Made by a program: the position numbers and the translations under genes
Part shown: one piece after another, positions 10,022 to 17,321 of the stretch
Layout: each line of letters begins with the position of its first letter
Position numbering within the stretch: the stretch's first letter is position 1
Notes under the pieces: model-generated
What the model was told of the DNA's origin: nothing
What the model saw: the letters and a program-made list of their open reading frames with translations, nothing else
Databases searched by the model: none
Source of the DNA: Pseudoroseicyclus aestuarii
Lineage (GTDB): Bacteria; Pseudomonadota; Alphaproteobacteria; Rhodobacterales; Rhodobacteraceae
Assembly (NCBI RefSeq): GCF_003217255.1
Contig: NZ_QJTE01000001.1
Span: forward strand, 434,001-498,000
Reading direction: 5' to 3'
DNA: 64,000 nt

Positions 10022-11365
10022 CTATGCGCCCGGGTTGCACTCCCCCAGGCTGCCGCCGGCGAACATCGGGTGATCGGGCGGGTAGGTGACCTGATCGACC
10101 GGCGTCACCTCGACGATGTCGACAAGGTGGAACTCGTCTTGCGGGTCTTCCGCGCCCTGCACCACGACCACGTCCTTGAAGCACTGGTGATCGGCGCCGC
10201 GGTAGGTCGTGGGGCCATTGCCGAGGCCGTCGAAGTCGTAATCCTCGAGCGCCTCGACCACCGCGCAGGGATCGAAGCTGCCGGCCCGCGCCACCGCATC
10301 GGCATAGAGCAGCGTCTGCGCGTAGCAGGTGTGCGCCGCCTGGCTGGGCGGGAAGCCGTACTTCTGCCCGAAGCTCTGGACGAAGGCCTGCGTGCCCGCA
10401 TCCTCGAGCTTCCAGTCCCAGTTCTGGGAGCCGGGGATGCCGGCGATGGCGCTGCCGGCGCCGCGTGCCATCAGCTCGGAATAGAGCGGCACGACGATCT
10501 GGAAATCCTTGCCGTTGGCCTGCCGGTCCTTCAGCCCGAACTGCACCGCCTGCGTCAGGCTGTTCACCATGTCCCCGCCGTAGTGGTTCAGCACCAGCAC
10601 GTCGGCGCCGGAGTTCAGGACCGGCGCGATGTAGGAGCTGAAGTCACCGGCCCCGAGCGGCGTGCGCACCTTCTCGACCGTCTCCCATCCCAGCGCCTCG
10701 GTCGCGGCGGCGATGCTCTCCTCCTGGGTCCAGCCCCAGGTGTAGTCGGCGGTCAGGTGATAGGCGCGGCGGTCGTCGCCGTAGAGGCTGGAGAGCACCG
10801 GCGCCATGGCCTGCGCCGACATGTAGGCGTTGAAGAAGTGCCTGAATCCGTTCGCCTTTCGGTCCTTGCCGGTGGTGTCGTTGGAATGGGTGAGCCCCGC
10901 CATGAAGATCACGCCGGCCTCCTGGCACAGCCCCTGCACGGCGACGGCGACGCCCGAGGAGGACCCGCCCGAGATCATGATCGCGCCGTCCTTCTGGATC
11001 ATCGACTGGGCGCTGGCGCGGGCGGCGTCGGATTTCGTCTGCGTGTCGCCGGTGACGAAATCGACCCGCTTGCCAAGGATGCCGTCTCCCCCCAGCGCGT
11101 CCGAGGAGAAGGTGCTCAGCATGCCGCCGTCGCCTTCGCCATTCAGGTGCTCCACCGCCAGCTCGAAGGCCCGCAGCTCGTCCGCGCCCTCGTCGGCATA
11201 GGCGCCGGTCTGCGGCACGTTGAAGCCGAGGACGACCGAAGATCCCGTCGGCTCGTTGGTGAAGGCGCTGGCGCGGCTGGTGAAGATCGTCGGCAGCGCA
11301 AGGCCGGAGGCGGTGAAGGCCGTCCCGGTCTTGAGCAGCCCGCGGCGCGTGAACCTGCTGGTCAT
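10022..11365 (-). CDS. ABC transporter periplasmic substrate-binding protein (Leu/Ile/Val-type, Tat signal)
   Basis: A 447-residue type I periplasmic binding protein. The N-terminus MTSRFTRRGLLKTG followed by a hydrophobic stretch is a twin-arginine export signal (TRRGLLK), so the protein may be exported folded. The body shows the HAAT-family lobes: GFNVPQTGAYADEG near the start, MISGGSSSGVAVAVQ, a HYGGDMVNSLTQAVQ region and a C-terminal THYAQT-like CYAQTLLYADAV helix. It heads the operon with livHMGF and acs, and diverges from the XRE regulator across 201 bases. The ligand cannot be read from the sequence; the acs neighbour argues for a short-chain acid or derivative rather than leucine. Confidence 0.9.
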   Translation of the reverse strand: MTSRFTRRGLLKTGTAFTASGLALPTIFTSRASAFTNEPTGSSVVLGFNVPQTGAYADEGADELRAFELAVEHLNGEGDGGMLSTFSSDALGGDGILGKRVDFVTGDTQTKSDAARASAQSMIQKDGAIMISGGSSSGVAVAVQGLCQEAGVIFMAGLTHSNDTTGKDRKANGFRHFFNAYMSAQAMAPVLSSLYGDDRRAYHLTADYTWGWTQEESIAAATEALGWETVEKVRTPLGAGDFSSYIAPVLNSGADVLVLNHYGGDMVNSLTQAVQFGLKDRQANGKDFQIVVPLYSELMARGAGSAIAGIPGSQNWDWKLEDAGTQAFVQSFGQKYGFPPSQAAHTCYAQTLLYADAVARAGSFDPCAVVEALEDYDFDGLGNGPTTYRGADHQCFKDVVVVQGAEDPQDEFHLVDIVEVTPVDQVTYPPDHPMFAGGSLGECNPGA

Positions 11366-11490
11366 AATTTCTCCTTCCCTGAAGGTTGCGCCGATCTTGA
11401 CACCCCTCCTCGGGCGGATCGGCCTAATTGCATCAACTATGGGGGGAATTGAGAAAACTGCTCAACAAACCTCTGGCTTACCGAGGATAT

Positions 11491-11530
11491 TCTGTAAACT
11501 TATGATCTAGGCGGCGCAGAAATCTGTAAA
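11491..11530. promoter_or_regulatory. Paired direct repeats TCTGTAAA upstream of the XRE gene
   Basis: In the 201-base divergent gap, TCTGTAAA occurs at 11491-11498 and 11523-11530, 32 bases apart (about three helical turns). The first extends as TTCTGTAAACTT, reminiscent of the TTTGCAAACTT boxes of DUF2083-type regulators such as RamB. This is a candidate operator for the adjacent regulator, acting on itself and on the importer-acs operon. The similarity is from memory and unverified. Confidence 0.35.
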
Positions 11531-11566
11531 TTCCTTGTCTCGCGTCTGCAGCAGAGGAGAGCGGCG

Positions 11567-12817
11567 ATGGAAGGCTCGGTGCTTGCCGGGGCGCGGATCA
11601 GGGACCGGCGCCTCGATCTGGGCATGCGGCAGGCCGATCTCGCGCGGGAGGCCGGGATCTCGGCCTCCTACCTCAACCTGATCGAGCATGGGCGGCGGCG
11701 GATCGGCGGGCGCCTTTTGAACGAGATCGCGCGCATCCTCGGCACCGATGCCGCACGGCTGGCCGAAGGGGCAGGCGCGCTGACCGGGGCGCTGCAGGCC
11801 GCCGCCGCCACAGCGCCCGAGGCCGGCGCCGAGGTGCGTCGGGCCGATGACTTCGCCGGCCGCTTCCCCGGCTGGGCGGCCCTCGTCGCCGCGCAGGCCG
11901 AGCGGCTGGCGCAGACGCAGGACCGGGCCGAGGCGCTGGCGGGGCGGCTGGCGCATGATCCCGGCCTCGCGCGGGTGCTGCACGAGACGCTGTCCTCGAT
12001 CACCGCGATCCGGTCGAGTGCCGCGATCCTGTCGCAGACCGAGGGGTTGGATGCCGATTGGCAGGCGCGTTTCCTTGCAAATATCGACCAGGACGCCCGC
12101 CGCCTGACCGAGGCGGGGCGGGCGCTGGCGCTGCAGCTCGAGGCGCCGGATCCCGGCGCCGGGGCGCTGCCGCAGGAGCAGGCCGAGGCCTGGATCGAGG
12201 CGCGCGGTCATCATCTGCCGCAGATCGAGGCCGGCCAGTCGCCAGAGGCGGTGGTCGCGGCCTCGGGGCTGACGGGCGGCGCGGGCGAGATGCTGCTGCA
12301 GCGCCTGACCCGCGTGGCAGAGGAGGCGCGGCGGCTGCCGCTCTCGGCCGTCACGGGGCCTTTCGATCCGGTCCGCATCGCCCGGAGCCATGGCACCGAC
12401 ATCGGCCTCGTGCTGCGCCGCCGCGCCGCGCTGGGCGAGGGGCCGCCGGTGGCGCTGGCGGTCTGCGATGCCGGCGGCGCGCTGATCCGGCACCGCCCCG
12501 CGCCGGGCCTACGGCTGGCGCGCGAGGGGGCCTGCCCGCTCTGGCCGCTCTACGAGGCGCTGTCGCGGCCCGGCCAGCCGCTGCGGGTCGCCGCGCTGAT
12601 CCCCGACGGCGCGGGCGAGCGGCGGGTGCTGGCCTGGGCCCATGCTGCCCCGCGCGAGGCGCATGACCCCGATGCCCCGCCGCTGATGGAATCGAGCATG
12701 CTGCTGCTGCCGCACGGCGAGACCGGCGGCCTGCCCGAGCGGCGGGTCGGCCCCGGCTGCCGCATCTGCCCGCGACAGGACTGCAGGGCCCGGCGCGAGC
12801 CCAGCCTGCTGCGCTGA
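11567..12817 (+). CDS. XRE-family transcriptional regulator, short-chain-fatty-acid type (DUF2083-like)
   Basis: A 416-residue DNA-binding protein. Residues about 8-60 form the HTH_3 domain (RIRDRRLDLGMRQADLAREA, SYLNLIEHGRRRIGG). A long middle region with a helical segment (LARVLHETLSSITAIRSSAA) precedes a C-terminal cysteine-rich tail GCRICPRQDCRARREPSLLR, the hallmark of the ScfR/RamB/PrpC-regulator group that controls acetate and propionate genes and senses acyl-CoA-like ligands. AGGAG precedes the ATG. It diverges from the importer-acs operon and precedes a two-component system, consistent with local control of acetate use. It is somewhat shorter than typical members of this group. Confidence 0.85.
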   Translation: MEGSVLAGARIRDRRLDLGMRQADLAREAGISASYLNLIEHGRRRIGGRLLNEIARILGTDAARLAEGAGALTGALQAAAATAPEAGAEVRRADDFAGRFPGWAALVAAQAERLAQTQDRAEALAGRLAHDPGLARVLHETLSSITAIRSSAAILSQTEGLDADWQARFLANIDQDARRLTEAGRALALQLEAPDPGAGALPQEQAEAWIEARGHHLPQIEAGQSPEAVVAASGLTGGAGEMLLQRLTRVAEEARRLPLSAVTGPFDPVRIARSHGTDIGLVLRRRAALGEGPPVALAVCDAGGALIRHRPAPGLRLAREGACPLWPLYEALSRPGQPLRVAALIPDGAGERRVLAWAHAAPREAHDPDAPPLMESSMLLLPHGETGGLPERRVGPGCRICPRQDCRARREPSLLR

Positions 12818-12825
12818 CTGGCACT

Positions 12826-12854
12826 TTGACAAAAGCGTGACGAGGCGGCATGAC
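12826..12854 (+). promoter_or_regulatory. Putative promoter for the response regulator/kinase operon
   Basis: TTGACA at 12826-12831, a 17-base spacer, then CATGAC as a poor -10. The -35 is a perfect consensus match and the spacing is ideal, but the -10 is weak, so an activator may be needed. It lies 9 bases after the XRE stop and about 85 bases before the response regulator start. Confidence 0.4.
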
Positions 12855-12867
12855 TCCTCCTGAGGTT

Positions 12868-12896
12868 GCCGCGCGATCGGGGGAGGGTCGCGCGGC
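12868..12896 (+). promoter_or_regulatory. 9-base perfect inverted repeat before the response regulator
   Basis: GCCGCGCGA / TCGCGCGGC with an 11-base G-rich loop, between the putative promoter and the ribosome site of the response regulator. It could be an operator, or an mRNA hairpin in the leader; no U-tract follows, so a simple terminator of the XRE gene is less likely. Confidence 0.4.
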
Positions 12897-12938
12897 GCCT
12901 GCCGCAGCCGCATCCGGCACGGCAGGAGGGGGAAGGCG

Positions 12939-13316
12939 ATGGCACCGCGCGTGCTGCTGATCGAGGACGAGCCCAACATCGTCGAGGCGCTGAGCTTCCT
13001 GCTCAGCCGAGACGGCTGGACCGTGCAGGTCTATGGCGACGGCGCGGCGGCGGCCGAGCGGGCCGCGGCGCTGCGGCCCGATGTCGTGGTGCTGGACGTG
13101 ATGCTGCCCAACCGCTCCGGCTACGAGGTGCTGCGCGACCTGCGCGCCGCCGCCGAGACGCGGGGGATACCGGTGCTGATGCTGACCGCACGCGGGCAGG
13201 CGCAGGATCGCGAGAGGGCGCGCGACCTCGGGGCCACCGATTTCATGACCAAGCCCTTCTCCAACGCCGAGATCCTCGCCCGCGTCAGGGCGCTGGCCGA
13301 GGGGGCCCGGCCATGA
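12939..13316 (+). CDS. Receiver-only response regulator
   Basis: A 125-residue protein that is a complete CheY-like receiver domain and nothing else. It has the acidic pocket E9/D10, phospho-acceptor D53 in VVVLDVMLPN, T83 in LMLTARG, and K105 in DFMTKPF. There is no DNA-binding output domain, so it must act through protein contacts or pass phosphate on. A strong GGAGG-rich ribosome site precedes the ATG, and the stop overlaps the next gene (ATGA). The likely cognate kinase is encoded 275 bases downstream in the same operon. In the related CrbS/CrbR system the regulator carries a LuxR-type output domain, which is absent here. Confidence 0.9.
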   Translation: MAPRVLLIEDEPNIVEALSFLLSRDGWTVQVYGDGAAAAERAAALRPDVVVLDVMLPNRSGYEVLRDLRAAAETRGIPVLMLTARGQAQDRERARDLGATDFMTKPFSNAEILARVRALAEGARP

Positions 13317-13585
13317 GCTGGCCCGAGCCGCCGGGCCCCCTGCCAAGCCCCGCGCCGCGCCCGCCCTTCCTTGCCCGCGCCTCCTACCGGCGGCGGCGGC
13401 TGGCAGAGGCCGCGCGCCTCGCGCCGCTGGCCGGGGCGGCGCTCTGGTCGGTGCCGCTGCTCTGGCCGCGGGGCGAGACGGCCACCTCCTCGGCGCTGCT
13501 CTACGTCTTCGGGGTCTGGGCGCTGCTGATCCTTCTGTCGGCCCTTTTGGCGCGCGCCCTGCGCCGCCCCCCGCCCGAGGCCTAG
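13313..13585 (+). CDS. Small two-helix membrane protein (possible SLC5 small subunit)
   Basis: A 90-residue protein with a proline-rich N-terminus, an arginine patch (SYRRRRLAEA), one hydrophobic segment (LAPLAGAALWSVPLLW) and a second (LLYVFGVWALLILLSALLA) ending in RALRR. It overlaps the response regulator stop and ends 6 bases before the SLC5-kinase. Size, topology and position recall the DUF4212-type small subunit found next to SLC5 sodium/solute symporters, which has a similar second helix ending in arginines. The assignment rests on layout and a short motif, not on clear homology. Confidence 0.65.
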   Translation: MSWPEPPGPLPSPAPRPPFLARASYRRRRLAEAARLAPLAGAALWSVPLLWPRGETATSSALLYVFGVWALLILLSALLARALRRPPPEA

Positions 13586-13591
13586 GGGCGC

Positions 13592-16231
13592 GTGACGCCG
13601 AACCTGCTGGCGCTGATCTCGCTGGTCTATGTGGCCTTCCTCTTCGCGCTGGCCTTCTGGGCCGACAGGCAGGCGGCGCGGGGCGGCGGGCGCTGGCTGC
13701 GCAGCCCTTGGGTCTACACGCTCTCGCTGTCGATCTACTGCACTGCCTGGACCTTTTACGGCGCGGTCGGCTACGCGGCGCGCTCGGGGCTGGAGTATCT
13801 GACGATCTACCTTGGCCCCTCGCTGGTGCTGCTGGGTTGGTGGGGCCTCCTGCGGCGCATGGTGCGGCTGGGGCGCAGCCAGCGGCTGACCTCGATCGCG
13901 GACCTGATCTCCTCGCGCTACGGCAAATCGCCGGGCCTCGGGGGCCTCGTGACCCTGCTCGCCGTGGTTGGTGTGACCCCCTATATCGCGCTGCAGCTGC
14001 AATCCATCGCCCAGAGTTTCGCCGTCTTCGCGGGCGGCGAGCTGCGCGCCATTGCCCTGTGGTCGGCCGCCGGGCTCGCGCTCTTCTCCGTCCTTTTCGG
14101 CACCCGCAACCTCTCGGCCGGAGAGCGGCATCCCGGCGTCGTCACCGCCGTCGCGGTGGAGGCGGTGGTCAAGCTCGCCGCGCTGCTCTGCGTCGGCCTC
14201 TTTACAGTCTGGGGGTTGAACGGCGGGCTCGGCGCGACGCTGGACCGGATCGACGCCTCGCCCATCGCCGCATGGGAGCAAAGCGGCGCGCGCTGGGCGG
14301 GCCTCAGCTTCCTGTCGGGGGCGGCGCTGCTCTGCCTGCCGCGAATGTTCCAGGTCATGGTGGTCGAGAACGCCGACGAGCGGCATCTGGCGACCGCAAG
14401 CTGGGCCTTCCCGCTCTACCTCGCGCTGATGAGCCTCTTCGTCGTGCCGATCGCCGTCACCGGCCTCGAGCGCCTGCCCGAGGGCGCCAATCCCGACATG
14501 TTCGTCCTGACCCTCCCGCTGAGCGAGGGGCGCAGCGGCCTTGCCGTCTTCGCCTTTCTCGGCGGCTTCTCCTCGGCCAGCTCGATGGTGATCGTCGCGA
14601 CCATCGCGCTGGCGACCATGGTGTCGAACCATATCGCCCTGCCGCTCTGGCTGCGGCTGCGGCGGCAGGGGGCGACCGTCTCGGGCGACGTGCGGCGCGT
14701 GGTGCTGCGGGCGCGGCGGTTGTCGATCCTTGGCGTGCTGCTGCTGGGCTGGCTCTACTACCGCGTCTCGGGTGGCGGCGATGCGCTGGCCTCCATCGGC
14801 CTCGTGGCCTTCGCCGGTGTGGTGCAGGCGCTGCCGGCGATGCTGGGCGGGCTCTTCTGGCGCGGCGCCACGCGGCGCGGCGCGGCGGCGGGGCTGACCT
14901 GCGGCTTCGCGCTCTGGGTCTGGACGCTGCTCCTGCCGGGCTTCGAGGTGCTGCCCGCCCGCGTCATGGCCGAGGGCCCGCTGGGCCTGGGCTGGCTGCG
15001 CCCAGAGGCGCTCTTCGGCATCGCCGGGATCGATCCGCTGCTGCATGCGGTGCTCTGGTCGCTGGGGCTGAACGCGGCGCTCTTCATCCTCGTCTCGCTG
15101 GTCGACTTCCCCGGCCCGGTCGAGCGGCTGCAGGGCGCGCAATTCGTCGGCGTTCCGGGGGCCGAGGCCGGTGGCTGGAGTGGCGGCCATGCCGCGGCAG
15201 AGGACCTGCTGGTCATGGCGCAGCGCATCCTCGGCCCCTCCGAAGCGCAGGCCCTCTTCGCCTCTGCCGCCGCGGCACAGGGCCGGGCCGCCCCGGCGCT
15301 CCCCGAGGTCACGCCCGGCTTCATCCAGCGTCTCGAGCGCGAGCTCGCGGGATCGGTCGGCGCCGCGACGGCCCACGCGATGATTGGCCGGATGACGCAG
15401 GGCGCCAGCGTCACGGTCGAGGATCTGCTGGCCGTCGCCGACGAGGCCGCGCAGATCATCGACCACTCCGCCCGGGCCGAGCAGAAGTCCCGCGCGCTCG
15501 AACAGGCGCTCTCGGCGCTGCACGAGGCCAACGACAAGCTGACGGCGCTTTCGGCGCAGAAGGACGCCTTCCTCAGCCAGGTCAGCCACGAGCTGCGCAC
15601 ACCGATGACCTCGATCCGCGCCTTTTCCGGCATCCTCGGCGAAGAGGGGCTGGAAGAGGCCGACCGCGCCCGCTTCGCCGGGATCATCGAGGGCGAGGCC
15701 GCGCGGCTGACCCGCCTGCTCGACGATCTGCTCGACCTCGCCGCGCTGGAAGGGGGCGGCGGGGGCCGGAGCATCGCCCGCGGCCCCCTGTCGGAGGTGC
15801 TCGACCGCGCCCTGGCCGCCGCCGTCCCGGAGGGTACGCTCGCGCTGCGGCGCGACCGCGCGGCAGAGGCCGTGATCGTCGAGACCGATCTCGACCGGCT
15901 GGCGCAGGTCTTCATCAACGTCGCCTCCAACGCGGCCAAGTATTGCGATGCGCCGCAGCCGCGCCTTTGGGTGCGCGTGACCTGCCGCGAGGGCCGCATC
16001 GAGATCGACATGATCGACAACGGCAGCGGCATCGACCCCGCCGAGGTGCCGGTGATCTTCGAGAAGTTCAGCCGCCTCGGTGATCCGGGACGGGCAGGGG
16101 GCGCCGGCCTCGGCCTCGCGATCTGCCGCGAGATCATGGCCCGCCTCGGCGGCGCCATCGCTTATCTGCCGGGGCAGGGCGGCGCGGGCTTCCGCATCAC
16201 ACTTCCCGCGGCGCCCCGATCTTCTCTTTGA
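13592..16231 (+). CDS. SLC5-type transporter/sensor histidine kinase fusion (CrbS-like)
   Basis: An 879-residue hybrid with a GTG start. Residues about 1-510 carry roughly 12-13 transmembrane helices of the sodium:solute symporter (PutP/SLC5) family, seen in ADLISSRYGKSPGLGGLV and FLGGFSSASSMVIVATIALA. After a linker and a coiled coil (about 620-655), the HisKA dimerisation box has phospho-acceptor H666 in SQVSHELRTPMTS. The HATPase domain follows with N780 (NVASNAAKYC), DNGSGID and GGAGLGLAIC. Members of this architecture (CrbS, MxtR, SypG-like kinases) sense acetate or related solutes and control acs. Neighbours fit: acs and a carboxylate-type regulator lie upstream. The last residues (RSSL and the TGA) come from a recurring intergenic element. 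Confidence 0.92.
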   Translation: MTPNLLALISLVYVAFLFALAFWADRQAARGGGRWLRSPWVYTLSLSIYCTAWTFYGAVGYAARSGLEYLTIYLGPSLVLLGWWGLLRRMVRLGRSQRLTSIADLISSRYGKSPGLGGLVTLLAVVGVTPYIALQLQSIAQSFAVFAGGELRAIALWSAAGLALFSVLFGTRNLSAGERHPGVVTAVAVEAVVKLAALLCVGLFTVWGLNGGLGATLDRIDASPIAAWEQSGARWAGLSFLSGAALLCLPRMFQVMVVENADERHLATASWAFPLYLALMSLFVVPIAVTGLERLPEGANPDMFVLTLPLSEGRSGLAVFAFLGGFSSASSMVIVATIALATMVSNHIALPLWLRLRRQGATVSGDVRRVVLRARRLSILGVLLLGWLYYRVSGGGDALASIGLVAFAGVVQALPAMLGGLFWRGATRRGAAAGLTCGFALWVWTLLLPGFEVLPARVMAEGPLGLGWLRPEALFGIAGIDPLLHAVLWSLGLNAALFILVSLVDFPGPVERLQGAQFVGVPGAEAGGWSGGHAAAEDLLVMAQRILGPSEAQALFASAAAAQGRAAPALPEVTPGFIQRLERELAGSVGAATAHAMIGRMTQGASVTVEDLLAVADEAAQIIDHSARAEQKSRALEQALSALHEANDKLTALSAQKDAFLSQVSHELRTPMTSIRAFSGILGEEGLEEADRARFAGIIEGEAARLTRLLDDLLDLAALEGGGGGRSIARGPLSEVLDRALAAAVPEGTLALRRDRAAEAVIVETDLDRLAQVFINVASNAAKYCDAPQPRLWVRVTCREGRIEIDMIDNGSGIDPAEVPVIFEKFSRLGDPGRAGGAGLGLAICREIMARLGGAIAYLPGQGGAGFRITLPAAPRSSL

Positions 16232-16278
16232 AAATATCCCGCGGGGAGCGCGAGGGGCGCGAAGCCCCTCGCTCCCGC
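16218..16278 (+). repeat. Recurring post-stop element, copy D (second form)
   Basis: GATCTTCTCTTTGAAAATAT followed by CCCGCGGGGAG and a 9-base perfect hairpin GCGAGGGGC / GCCCCTCGC. The TTTGAAAATAT core is shared with copy E at 57140. The kinase's TGA stop lies inside the core, so the element supplies the end of the coding region. Confidence 0.7.
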
Positions 16279-16301
16279 AGCCGGTCGCCGCCCCGACGCC
16301 T

Positions 16302-17072
16302 TCAGTAGACGCCTTCCGTCTTGATCTGCAGCCTCTTGCCGCAATGCTTGCAGTGGATCGCGTCGATATCGTGCAGGATCAGCCCGCAGCGCGGGCAGGG
16401 CTCGCGCACCTTGGTCGGGCGGAAGGTCACCTGCGCCAGCCGCAGGAACAGCGTCACCCCCACGATCATCACCGCCACCGACAGAAGCCGCCCGCCGGTG
16501 CCGGGCAGGGTGATGTCGCCGAAGCCGGTTGTCGTCAGGCAAGTGACGGTAAAGTAGAGCGCATCGGCGTAATTGCCGATATCGGGATTGGTCCGGTGCT
16601 GGGTGACGTAGATCAGCCCGGTCATCACGAAGAGGAACACCGCGAGGTTGGTGGCGGCGGTCAGCACCTCCTGATTGCTGCGCAGGGTCGGGCTGACCTT
16701 TCGCAGCCGCGCCAGAAGCTCGTAGGAGTGCAGGAACCGCAGCGTGCGCAGCACCCGCAGGAAGCCGAAGCCTTCGCCCGCCAAGGGAAGCAGGAAGGAG
16801 ACTAGGGCCGCCAGCTCGGCCAGCGTCAGCGGGCTGGCGAGGAATGTCATCCGCTTGCGCGAGACCGCCAGCCGCGCCGCCAGATCCGCCGCGATGACGA
16901 GGCCGAAGAGGGTATCGACCCGCTCCACCCAAGGTTCGTGCGGGAAAAAGGAGGTGGCGATGACGTAAAGGATCGTCAGCGCGTCGAAGCCGAGCAGCCC
17001 GTAGCGGAACCGCCGCGCGCGGGCCGTATCCGCCTCGTAGAGCTCTCTCAGCAGGGGCAGGATGAAAGACAT
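16302..17072 (-). CDS. Voltage-gated-type K+ channel with C-terminal zinc ribbon
   Basis: A 256-residue membrane protein with about six transmembrane helices. An S4-like arginine-spaced segment (FLRVLRTLRFL, about 104-114) precedes a pore loop with filter TTTGFGD at 180-186 (the common version is TVGYGD). After the last helix come C226, C229, C241 and C244 in CPRCG and CKHCG, a zinc-ribbon. This soluble tail replaces the usual RCK/TrkA or cyclic-nucleotide domain. GGAG lies 8 bases before the ATG. It is transcribed away from the glg operon. Ion selectivity is inferred from the filter; the ribbon could sense metal or redox state. Confidence 0.85.
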   Translation of the reverse strand: MSFILPLLRELYEADTARARRFRYGLLGFDALTILYVIATSFFPHEPWVERVDTLFGLVIAADLAARLAVSRKRMTFLASPLTLAELAALVSFLLPLAGEGFGFLRVLRTLRFLHSYELLARLRKVSPTLRSNQEVLTAATNLAVFLFVMTGLIYVTQHRTNPDIGNYADALYFTVTCLTTTGFGDITLPGTGGRLLSVAVMIVGVTLFLRLAQVTFRPTKVREPCPRCGLILHDIDAIHCKHCGKRLQIKTEGVY

Positions 17073-17241
17073 GCAAAGGGCTCCGTCGGGCGAGGGTGGC
17101 AGTTCATCACAGTCGCGCTCCGGGCGAAAGTCCGCCCCTGCCCAATGCGGCGGCAGGGGCGAGGCAAAACCCGCCTAAGCTGCGCCGCCGGCCTTGCCGA
17201 GGGGAACATCGGGGCCGCGCCGGTCGTTTGAGGCAGGACGG

Positions 17242-17264
17242 CTTGCACCGTCACCAGTTGCAAG
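17242..17264. promoter_or_regulatory. Inverted repeat CTTGCA/TGCAAG before the glg leader ORF
   Basis: CTTGCA at 17242-17247 and TGCAAG at 17259-17264 flank an 11-base spacer and abut the leader ORF's ribosome site (GAGGGGG). It could be an operator or an RNA hairpin that limits access to that ribosome site. The gap from 17073 to 17276 otherwise shows no gene. Confidence 0.35.
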
Positions 17265-17276
17265 AGGGGGCATTTT

Positions 17277-17321
17277 ATGAAGACGCTATTTCCGATCACG
17301 ACCGGAGCCGCGAAACCATGA
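17277..17321 (+). CDS. Short upstream ORF (14 codons) coupled to glgE
   Basis: ATG at 17277 is preceded by a strong GAGGGGG with 6-base spacing and encodes MKTLFPITTGAAKP. Its TGA overlaps the glgE ATG (the last proline codon supplies the A). The ribosome site of glgE itself is weak, so glgE is probably translated by re-initiation after this ORF. It may be a leader peptide or simply a coupling device. It is too short to assign a function, and the alternative is that it is a chance frame. Confidence 0.5.
   Translation: MKTLFPITTGAAKP

Noticed and set aside
13121-15589. 822-residue minus-strand open frame opposite the SLC5-kinase
   Set aside because: Composition is low-complexity Arg/Gly/Gln/His as expected from the antisense of GC-rich coding DNA; the plus strand encodes a clear protein with all motifs.
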